From CAZLLV01 sp964560325 (GTDB lineage Bacteria > Acidobacteriota > Thermoanaerobaculia > Multivoradales > DATKCC01): a stretch of DNA of 17,475 bases. A program made the position numbers and the translations under genes. The notes beneath the pieces were generated by a model. It was given only the letters and a program-made list of their open reading frames with translations, was not told where the DNA came from and made no database searches. Below are positions 4,832 to 10,723 of the stretch, one piece after another. The stretch covers positions 1 through 17,475 of the forward strand of contig CAZLLV010000198.1 of NCBI GenBank assembly GCA_964560325.1. Direction: 5' to 3'. Each line of letters starts with the position of its first letter. The first letter of the stretch is position 1.

Positions 4832-6631
4832 ATGCCCCGCTACCGCGCCACGATCACCGTGCCGGTTCCGCCGGGGGAGGCGTTCGGCTTCGTCTCCGAC
4901 TTCCGCAACGCCGGCGAGTGGGACCCGCGGGTGAGCGGGGCGGAGAAGGAGCCGCCCGGGCCGGTGGCGGTGGGGACGCGGTTCCGGCTCTACAGCCCGC
5001 TGCCGGGGCCGCTCGCGGCGAAGGAGATCGAGCTGCCGTACGAGGTGACGGAGCTTTCGCCGGGGGAGCGGATCGTGCTGGTCGGCGAGACCCGCCTGCT
5101 GCGCTACCGGGACGAGATCGCCTTCGCTCCCGCCGGAGCCGGCGGCGCCACCCGCCTCTCGTACGACGCGCTGCTCCGCCTGCGCGGGCCGCTCGGCGTC
5201 TTCGATCCGTTCCTCCGCCGGTTCTTCCGCAAGGTGGGCGACGAGGCGGTGGCCGGGATCGGCCGGGCGCTCGCGGCGGAGGCGAGGCGGCGGCGGGAGG
5301 GCGGGGCCGCCGCGCGGGTGCCCGACCTCTCCCGCGGCGTCACGCCGGAGGCGGTCGCGGCGATCGTCGCGATGGACGACCGGCCGGTGCTACGGAACCT
5401 CCTGATCACGGAGAGCTACCACCGGATCGCGCGCCGGCTGGGCGCCATGCTCGGCGGCGAGGACGTCAACTGGTGCGCCTACGCGGCGTGGGCGTCGAAG
5501 ACCGCCGGGGTCTTCCTTCGTGAAGAAGAGCTGCACGTGGGCCTGCGGAGGATGCTGCTCGCCAAGGCGCCGCTGCGCCGCCGGCTGCGCGAGCTCCACC
5601 GGGCGCTCACCGCCGCCGACCCGGAGGCGACGATCTACGCCGACGGCGATCTGGGGCCGATCCTCGAGCTGACGGGCGAGATCGCGCGCTTCATCCGCGC
5701 CGGCAACCGGGAGGTCTTCGCCGAGCTGGGCAGCGCCTTCGCGGCCTTCACGGAGGAGTTCGAGGGGGTGCGCGAGGCCGACCCGGCGCGGCTCGAGGCG
5801 TTCCTCGATCGCTTTCACCCGGGGGAGAGCCGGCCGGACACGGTCGAGCTGCGCGGCAGCGAGGTGGTGCCGGTCGATTCCGCCGGGGGCGGGGCCGGCG
5901 GCCAGGATCTTCTGCGCGAGGCGATGCGCGCCTACCACGACGCGCTCTTCGAGACCGACCCGAAGCGGCAGGCCGAGCTGGTGCTCCTCGGCAGCGCCCT
6001 GGGCGGCCTCCACGAGCAGACCCGGCTCGATCCGTACATCCGCGGCGCCCTCGACGCGCCGGTCGACGAGCTCTTCTACAGCCGCCAGAACGACGCGCTG
6101 GCCGAGCGCCTGGGGAGGAAGACTCTGGGCGAGGCGGTGCAGGGGGTCCTCCACCGGCACGCGCGCCGGCTCGGCGAGGAGCTGATGGAGGCGGTGCGGG
6201 AGGTCTCGACCTTCTATCTCATGAGGATGCAGGTCCCGGGGCAGGTGCTGGAGCTGGGGGAGGATCTGCCAGCTCCTTCGAGCCGCCGGCTCTACCCGGC
6301 GGCGCTCGACCCGATCGAGCACCCGGAGCTGGCGGCGGCGCTCGGACGCTTCGGCGCCTACCCGCTCGCCGTCGCCGCGCCCGGCGGCTGGCTCGGCGTG
6401 AAGCACCGCGCGCGCCGTGCCGCCCTCGCGCTCCTCGTGGCGCTCCGGCTTCGCCCGCCGGTCGCGTTCGGCTCGGCCGCGCGCGACTGGAGCGATCTCA
6501 CAGAGCGCATGCGCTACATCTTCGTCTACTTCCGCTCCCGCCAGCGGGAGGCGCGGCTGATGGAGCCGCCGTTCACGCCGGAGCAGACGGCCTCGATCCT
6601 CGAGGGCCACGTCCCGCGCGGGCCGCTCTGA
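4832..6631 (+). CDS. SRPBCC-domain protein with a large helical C-terminal region of unknown function
   Basis: A 599-residue protein with no signal peptide. Residues 1-150 are a polyketide-cyclase/START-like SRPBCC domain: it starts YRATITVPVPPGEAFGFVSD, has NAGEWDPRV, and the long C-terminal helix ends near 150. Such domains hold hydrophobic ligands in a cavity. Residues 165-599 are mostly helical and contain DVNWCAYAAWASKTAGV (about 211-227), LGGLHEQTRLDPYI (about 389-402) and FYLMRMQVPGQVLELG. I recall the NW..YA.WAS..AG pattern from uncharacterised actinobacterial and myxobacterial proteins, but I cannot name a function. The ATG at 4832 has no Shine-Dalgarno sequence. It lies 20 nt after the diguanylate cyclase stop, so the two are probably co-transcribed. 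Possible role: binding or modifying a lipid-like ligand. Confidence 0.8.
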   Translation: MPRYRATITVPVPPGEAFGFVSDFRNAGEWDPRVSGAEKEPPGPVAVGTRFRLYSPLPGPLAAKEIELPYEVTELSPGERIVLVGETRLLRYRDEIAFAPAGAGGATRLSYDALLRLRGPLGVFDPFLRRFFRKVGDEAVAGIGRALAAEARRRREGGAAARVPDLSRGVTPEAVAAIVAMDDRPVLRNLLITESYHRIARRLGAMLGGEDVNWCAYAAWASKTAGVFLREEELHVGLRRMLLAKAPLRRRLRELHRALTAADPEATIYADGDLGPILELTGEIARFIRAGNREVFAELGSAFAAFTEEFEGVREADPARLEAFLDRFHPGESRPDTVELRGSEVVPVDSAGGGAGGQDLLREAMRAYHDALFETDPKRQAELVLLGSALGGLHEQTRLDPYIRGALDAPVDELFYSRQNDALAERLGRKTLGEAVQGVLHRHARRLGEELMEAVREVSTFYLMRMQVPGQVLELGEDLPAPSSRRLYPAALDPIEHPELAAALGRFGAYPLAVAAPGGWLGVKHRARRAALALLVALRLRPPVAFGSAARDWSDLTERMRYIFVYFRSRQREARLMEPPFTPEQTASILEGHVPRGPL

Positions 6632-6673
6632 CCGCCGCGTCGGCCCGGCCCGGCGCCGCCGTCCGCGCGGTGA

Positions 6674-6679
6674 TACGCT
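6674..6679 (+). promoter_or_regulatory. Candidate extended -10 promoter of the cysteine dioxygenase gene
   Basis: TGATACGCT (6671-6679) combines a TGN extension with TACGCT, giving a predicted start near 6686. A 22-nt leader with GGAGG at 6696-6700 lies seven bases before the ATG at 6708. No clear -35 box is seen. Confidence 0.45.
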
Positions 6680-6707
6680 GGAGGGGTTCTGAACTGGAGG
6701 TTTCGAG

Positions 6708-7286
6708 ATGGCAGCCCACGCAGCGGTCGCGACGCGCGACCACCTGATCCCCCGCCTTCGCGCGGCGGTCGAGCTCGGCGACACCCGGGCGATCGCCGAG
6801 CGCATCAAAGACGACCTGACCGAGCTGATCGACGAGGGCTCGATCGAGCTCCCGGAGAGCTTCTACCGGGCTTCGGGGGAGGGGTACGCGCGCCGCCTGC
6901 TCCACCGCGACCCGGAGGGGCGCTTCACCGCCGTGGTCATGACCTGGGGGCCGGGGCAGAAGACGGCGCTCCACGACCACGCCGGCATCTGGTGCGTGGA
7001 GGGGGTGGTCGCCGGGCGCATGACGGTGGAGCACTTCGAGCTGGTGGAGGAGGGGGCGGACGGGCGCTGCCGGTTCGAGAGCCGGGGTGAGGTGGAGGCG
7101 GGGCGCGGCTCGTCGGGGGCGCTGATCCCGCCGTTCGAGTACCACGTGCTCGGCAACGCGCGGGACGCGGAGACGGCGATCACGCTCCACGTCTACGGCG
7201 GCGAGATGGACCACTGCTCGATCTACGAGCCGGCCGGCGACGGTACCTACGTCCGCAGGTCGAAGTCCCTCAGCTACGCTGACTAG
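6708..7286 (+). CDS. Cysteine dioxygenase family protein, Arg-type
   Basis: A 192-residue cupin that should oxidise a thiol amino acid, most likely L-cysteine to cysteine sulfinate, using one Fe(II) and O2. The metal ligands are H89 and H91 (TALHDHAGIW) and H146 (FEYHVLGN). R62 (YARRLL) aligns with the carboxylate-binding Arg60 of rat CDO, which marks the Arg-type enzyme. T159/H161/Y163 (ITLHVY) match the rat Ser153-His155-Tyr157 triad. C96 (HDHAGIWC) aligns with rat Cys93, the residue that forms the Cys-Tyr cofactor crosslink and that, as I recall, is Gly in most bacterial homologues. Start supported by GGAGG seven bases upstream. A different thiol such as 3-mercaptopropionate is less likely given R62. 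It ends just before a bidirectional terminator. Confidence 0.88.
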   Translation: MAAHAAVATRDHLIPRLRAAVELGDTRAIAERIKDDLTELIDEGSIELPESFYRASGEGYARRLLHRDPEGRFTAVVMTWGPGQKTALHDHAGIWCVEGVVAGRMTVEHFELVEEGADGRCRFESRGEVEAGRGSSGALIPPFEYHVLGNARDAETAITLHVYGGEMDHCSIYEPAGDGTYVRRSKSLSYAD

Positions 7287-7300
7287 TTCCTCCGAACGCA

Positions 7301-7335
7301 AAAAGAGCCGCTCCCCGCGAGGGAAGCGGCTCTTC
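7301..7335. terminator. Bidirectional Rho-independent terminator
   Basis: AGAGCCGCTCCC (7304-7315) pairs with GGGAAGCGGCTCT (7321-7333) around a GCGA-type loop. An A-run at 7300-7304 gives the T-run for the minus strand; the plus-strand tail is short and pyrimidine-rich (TCTTCC). It lies between the convergent cysteine dioxygenase and cold-shock genes and can serve both. Confidence 0.85.
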
Positions 7336-7358
7336 CGCTTTCCGGATGGAAAGAGGCG

Positions 7359-7568
7359 TCAGCCGATCTTGCGGACGTTCTCGGCGGCCGGGCCCTTCTG
7401 GCCCTGCGTCACCTCGAACTCCACCCGGTCGCCCTCGGCGAGGCTGCGGAACCCGTTCCCGTCGATGGCCGAGTAGTGCACGAAGCAGTCCTTCGAGCCG
7501 TCGTCCGGGGTGATGAATCCGAAGCCCTTGTCGTCGTTGAACCACTTCACGACGCCGGTGGTGCTCAT
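7359..7568 (-). CDS. Cold-shock protein, CspA family
   Basis: A 69-residue single cold-shock domain, the normal CspA size. It has KWFNDDKGFGFI with the RNP1 core KGFGFI at residues 14-19, and the RNP2-like CFVHYSAI at 28-35, both of which stack on single-stranded nucleic acid. These proteins act as RNA chaperones or antiterminators. Cys28 replaces the common Val of the DVFVHF motif, a mild change. I start at MSTTGVVKWF because AAGGAG lies seven bases upstream of that ATG; the open frame extends further but into the leader. The mRNA leader is predicted to be about 155 nt. Transcription ends at the shared hairpin near 7301-7335. Confidence 0.95.
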   Translation of the reverse strand: MSTTGVVKWFNDDKGFGFITPDDGSKDCFVHYSAIDGNGFRSLAEGDRVEFEVTQGQKGPAAENVRKIG

Positions 7569-7730
7569 CTCCTTCTCCTTCTTTACCTTGCAGAGCGGAA
7601 TCGGAGATGTTCTCACGCACCGTCCGACTCGCTGCATGACGCCGGATCACGATCCGGCGCCGGGTCCTGTCGCCGGAGGCTCGGGCACCGTGCCCGAGAA
7701 AGAATCCTCTCAGCGGATCGTTCGATCGGG

Positions 7731-7760
7731 ACGATACCGCGACCCTTCCCACGCTGTAAA
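7731..7760 (-). promoter_or_regulatory. Predicted cold-shock gene promoter with long structured leader
   Basis: On the minus strand TTTACA (7760-7755) and TATCGT (7736-7731) are separated by 18 bp, placing the start near 7724. The leader to the ATG at 7568 is then about 155 nt, close to the leader length known for cspA. It contains two strong hairpins: GCCGGAT/ATCCGGC (7641-7658) and CTCGGGCA/TGCCCGAG (7680-7698). A csp-type thermosensing leader is plausible but unproven. Confidence 0.45.
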
Positions 7761-7811
7761 GCGCTCTTCGCGTCGCCCTCTACGGAGCGTGCGCGGCCGG
7801 CGAACCTCGCA

Positions 7812-7817
7812 TATGCT
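7812..7817 (+). promoter_or_regulatory. Candidate -10 element of the TPR-like gene
   Basis: TATGCT ends ten bases before the ATG at 7828, with no Shine-Dalgarno sequence, again suggesting a leaderless or very short leader. A -35 match is not evident. Confidence 0.35.
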
Positions 7818-7827
7818 CACGGCCGTC

Positions 7828-8679
7828 ATGGGAATCTTCGGTCGTCTCTTCCGCAAGGACCCGGGCGAGGAGCTCGCCCGCGCCGAGGAGCTGCTCGCCT
7901 CCGGGCGGGCGTACGACGCGCTGGTGGTGGTGCGGCGGGTGGAGGAGCGGGCGGGCCGGGACGACGGGGCGGACGCGCCGGCGCTACGGCTGCGCGCGCG
8001 GGAGCTGGAGATCCGGGCGCGCGAGGTGCTGATCGGCTCGGCGCTCGCCGAGGCCGACCGGGCGGAGGCGGAGGAGGCGTACGACGACGCGGTGGATTGG
8101 ATCGCCTCGGCGATGGATCAGGCGGCCCGCGTCGACGAGCTCCCGGCCGAGGAGCGCCCACCGGAGGCCAAGGGGCGCATGTCCGACCTGCGAAGCCGGC
8201 GCGAGGCGCTTCGCCGGCGGAGGCGCGACGCGGCGCGCCAGGCGTCGATGGTGCGCAGCTTCGAAGAGGAGGACGAGCGCTCCGGTCCCGACCCGCTCGA
8301 TACGGAAGGCCGCTTCGGCGCCCTCGTCGGCACGCTCCACGAGGAGGTGGCCGACCTCTACCTCCACCGGCCGCTCCCCTTCCAGCAGGCGTACCTCGAT
8401 CTCGCGGAGGGGCGGTACTTCGCGGCGCTCGCGGTGTTCGACGCGCTCGCCGCGGAGGAGCCGGACGACGCGGTGGTGCGCTTCGAGCGCGGCCGGGCGC
8501 GGCTCGCGACCGGCGACCTCGCCGGGGCGGAGGAGGACTTCGAGGCGGCCGCCGAGGTGCTGGGCGACGAGCCGCTCGACGTGGACGGCGAGCTGTCGGT
8601 GCCGATCTTCCTGGCGCGGGCGCGGGGGGAAGTGCCGGCGGAGCCCGAGGACCGGCCGGCGGCGGAGGCGGACGACTAG
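7828..8679 (+). CDS. TPR-like helical repeat protein
   Basis: A 283-residue cytoplasmic protein, strongly charged and almost entirely helical. It starts MGIFGRLFRKDPGEELARAEELLASGRAYDALVV; this first helical pair resembles a TPR hairpin. A coiled-coil-like basic stretch (about 100-140, rich in Arg and Glu) follows. Near residues 185-255 are two more TPR-like units (AYLDLAEGRYFAALAVFDAL and RARLATGDLAGAEEDFEAAA). The tail is acidic. TPR repeats mediate protein binding; no enzyme motif is visible. I chose the ATG at 7828 because the protein's conserved-looking start follows and a -10 box lies just upstream. Further upstream ATGs would run through the divergent cold-shock control region. The stop overlaps that of the convergent ChaN-like gene. 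Confidence 0.75.
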   Translation: MGIFGRLFRKDPGEELARAEELLASGRAYDALVVVRRVEERAGRDDGADAPALRLRARELEIRAREVLIGSALAEADRAEAEEAYDDAVDWIASAMDQAARVDELPAEERPPEAKGRMSDLRSRREALRRRRRDAARQASMVRSFEEEDERSGPDPLDTEGRFGALVGTLHEEVADLYLHRPLPFQQAYLDLAEGRYFAALAVFDALAAEEPDDAVVRFERGRARLATGDLAGAEEDFEAAAEVLGDEPLDVDGELSVPIFLARARGEVPAEPEDRPAAEADD

Positions 8680-9932
8680 TCGGCCGCTTCCGCGGGCGGC
8701 TCGCGGCGGAAGGTGACCTCGATTTCGACCGGCTCGTCACCGCGCTCGACGGTGAGGCGCGCCGCGTCGCCCCAGCGCTTCTCGGCCATCCGGCGCTGCA
8801 GGGTCTCCTTGTCGGGGATCGGCTCGCCGTCGAGCGCCAGCAACAGGTCGCCGACCCGGACGCCCGCCGCTTCGGCGGCCGAGCCCTCGCTCACGAAGAT
8901 CACTTTCCGGCGCGGGTCGTCGTCGCCCGCCGCCGTGGTCGAGAGGCCGAGGCTCGGGTAGAGCTCGTCGGTCTCCGGCGGCAGGCCCCAGACGAAGTCG
9001 GCGTACGAGGCGCGGACGGTCGGCGTCGCCTCGCCGTCCGCGTCCGCCACCGGAATCGGGATCACCGAGGCGGTCTCCCCGTCGAAGGAGCCCGCCGCCT
9101 GGCGCTCGGCGCCGAGCCCGTAGGCGACGTGGCCGGAGCCGACCAGCACCACCAGGATCGCGTCCTCGCCGCCGTGCTCGCGGAGCGCCGCTACCGCGTT
9201 GTGCGCCATCGTCGCGTCCCAGCTCACCTGGGCGGCGAACATCGCCTCGAGCTGCTCGTCGCTCATCCCGGAGTGGAGCCCGCCGCCGTCCCCGTCCTCG
9301 TCGGGCTCCTCCTCCGGCTCGAAGTAGGCGCGGAAGAGCGCGCGGTGCTCGTCGCTGTCGAGGTCGATCGTCTCCGGCAGGTGCGCGCGGTCCTCCTCCG
9401 CCAGGCCGTCGAGCCCCTTCTCGCGCACCTCGCTCACCACCTCGCGCGGCGCGTTGATCGCGAAGAGCGGGATGCCGTGGTCGCGGGCGTAGAGGAAGAT
9501 GTCGCGGTAGTAGCCCCAGGGGTAGCCCCAGCTCTCGTACCAGCGCGACAGCGTGACGAAGCCCTCCTCGGTGAGCAGCCCCCGGTGCCAGGCGTCGAGG
9601 TGCTCCTGCTCGGTGTACGGGTACATCTCGAGCCCGATCAGCACCTCTCGGCCGGCGCGGTCGAGCTCCTCGATCAGCCGGAGCTGGGCGCGGTGGAAGT
9701 CGATCGAGGTGTGGCTCTCGCCGACGAAGACGATCCGCGTCTCCGCGAGGCGGCGGGCGAGCCCGGCCGGGGTCAGCAGCTCGCCGGTCGCCGCGTCGGT
9801 CACCGCGTCGAGCACCAGCGGCACCTCGCGGTCGGCCCGGTCGGGGTCGCCGATCGCGAGGTGGTAGATCTTGGAGTCCGCCCGCCCGGCGGCGGAGGCG
9901 AAGAACGCGAGGAGCACCAGGGGGAGAATCAT
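8676..9932 (-). CDS. Secreted ChaN-like (haem-binding/Tiki-fold) protein with C-terminal PDZ domain
   Basis: A 418-residue exported protein. Residues 1-18 are a signal peptide (MILPLVLLAFFASAAGRA) with no lipobox cysteine. Residues 65-275 match the ChaN family: VFVGESHTSIDFH (GESH at 71-74), IGLEMYP with E102, a WGYPWGYYRDIFLYAR helix, INAPREVV, and MAHNAVAAL with VLVGSGHVAYG (GSGH at 265-268). ChaN proteins bind haem or act as metal-dependent hydrolases. An acidic insert (EPEEEPDEDGDGGG) sits near 205-218. Residues 343-409 are a PDZ domain (SEGSAAEAAGVRVGDLLLALDG). I start at 9932, where the signal peptide begins. The frame stays open to an ATG at 10124, but that extension is translated repeat DNA (9959-10120). 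The stop overlaps the convergent TPR-like gene by 4 nt. Confidence 0.85.
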   Translation of the reverse strand: MILPLVLLAFFASAAGRADSKIYHLAIGDPDRADREVPLVLDAVTDAATGELLTPAGLARRLAETRIVFVGESHTSIDFHRAQLRLIEELDRAGREVLIGLEMYPYTEQEHLDAWHRGLLTEEGFVTLSRWYESWGYPWGYYRDIFLYARDHGIPLFAINAPREVVSEVREKGLDGLAEEDRAHLPETIDLDSDEHRALFRAYFEPEEEPDEDGDGGGLHSGMSDEQLEAMFAAQVSWDATMAHNAVAALREHGGEDAILVVLVGSGHVAYGLGAERQAAGSFDGETASVIPIPVADADGEATPTVRASYADFVWGLPPETDELYPSLGLSTTAAGDDDPRRKVIFVSEGSAAEAAGVRVGDLLLALDGEPIPDKETLQRRMAEKRWGDAARLTVERGDEPVEIEVTFRREPPAEAAD

Positions 9933-9958
9933 CTCTCGGGTGCCGGGGCGGAGTCGCG

Positions 9959-10120
9959 GAGCCTGTGAACGAATCTCCGCCCGTCGCGAGGGCGTCATCC
10001 GGGCGCCCCTCGCAAGGCGCGGCGACGCAGGCGTAGTGGAGCCTACGTCGAGGAGCCGCAACGCCGCGAGGGGTGATTCGGGGGCGTCCGTAGCAGGGCC
10101 GGAGATTCGTTCACAGGCTC
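9959..10120. repeat. MITE-like element with 21-bp perfect terminal inverted repeats
   Basis: Positions 9959-9979 (GAGCCTGTGAACGAATCTCC and one further G) are the exact reverse complement of 10100-10120. Inner arms continue the fold: CCCCTCGC/GCGAGGGG (10006-10013 and 10066-10073) and CGTAG/CTACG (10032-10036 and 10043-10047). The whole 162 bp can form one long cruciform or RNA hairpin. It has no gene. It fills nearly the entire space between the response regulator stop (10121-10123) and the ChaN-like gene. Translated, it gives Arg/Ser-rich peptides that I remember as spurious ends of proteins in related genomes. Confidence 0.75.
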
Positions 10121-10723
10121 TCATAGCCAGCCTTTCTGCCGCGCGATGCGGGCGGCCTCGACCCGGTTCGCCGCGTCGAGCTTGCTGATCGCTTCGGAGA
10201 GGTAGTTGCGCACGGTCCCCTCGGAGAGGTAGAGCTCGGCGGCGATCGCGGCCGTCGGCCGGCCCTCGCCGGCGAGGCGCAGCACCTGGCGTTCGCGGTC
10301 GGTGAGCGGGTCGGCCTCGCCCCAGGCTTCGGCGGCGAGCTCCGGGTCGATCGCCCGGCCCCCGGCGTGGACCCGGCGCACCGCGTCGGCCAGCTCCTCG
10401 GCCGGCGCGTCCTTGAGGAGGTACCCGGAGACCCCCGCCTCGAGCGCGCGGCGCAGGTAGCCGGGGCGGGCGAAGGTGGTCAGGACGAGCACCCGCGGCC
10501 GGGGGTCGAGCCCGGCGACCGCCGCCGCCAGCTCGAGGCCGGTCATCCCGGGCATCTCGATGTCGGTCACCACCACGTCGGGCTTCTCGGAGCGGGCGAG
10601 CTCGAGCGCCTGCTGGCCGTCCGCGGCGCGCGCGACCACGGAGAGGTCGTCTTCGATGTCGAGGAGGGTCGCGAGCGCGCCCAAGACCATCGCCTGGTCC
10701 TCGGCGACCAGGACCCGGATCAA
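10121..10723 (-). CDS. NarL/LuxR-family response regulator (DesR-like)
   Basis: A 200-residue two-component regulator. The receiver domain (1-120) has E8-D9, phospho-acceptor D54 (VVVTDIEMPGMTG), the LTTF switch near 81-84 and K104 (GYLLKDAPAEE). A LuxR-type helix-turn-helix (139-198, LTDRERQVLRLAGEG to LSEGTVRNYLSEAISKL) binds DNA. The sequence, especially the AEDQAMV start and the ARQKGWL end, is of the DesR type that partners DesK-like kinases. Its ATG overlaps the stop of the flavoprotein gene by 4 nt (ATGA), so translation is coupled. It is the last gene of the minus-strand operon. Its likely target is the palindromic control region at 15,500-15,525 (inference). Confidence 0.93.
   Translation of the reverse strand: MIRVLVAEDQAMVLGALATLLDIEDDLSVVARAADGQQALELARSEKPDVVVTDIEMPGMTGLELAAAVAGLDPRPRVLVLTTFARPGYLRRALEAGVSGYLLKDAPAEELADAVRRVHAGGRAIDPELAAEAWGEADPLTDRERQVLRLAGEGRPTAAIAAELYLSEGTVRNYLSEAISKLDAANRVEAARIARQKGWL

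Noticed and set aside
7476..9968. 830-codon + strand open frame spanning the cold-shock, TPR-like and ChaN-like genes
   Set aside because: It crosses three genes with recognisable domains in other frames and has repetitive Arg/Gly/Ala-rich sequence.
9933..10124. N-terminal extension of the ChaN-like protein to an ATG at 10124 overlapping the regulator stop
   Set aside because: The extra 64 residues are translated from the inverted-repeat element and an adjacent stretch, and they precede a normal signal peptide beginning at 9932. A signal peptide should be at the N-terminus.
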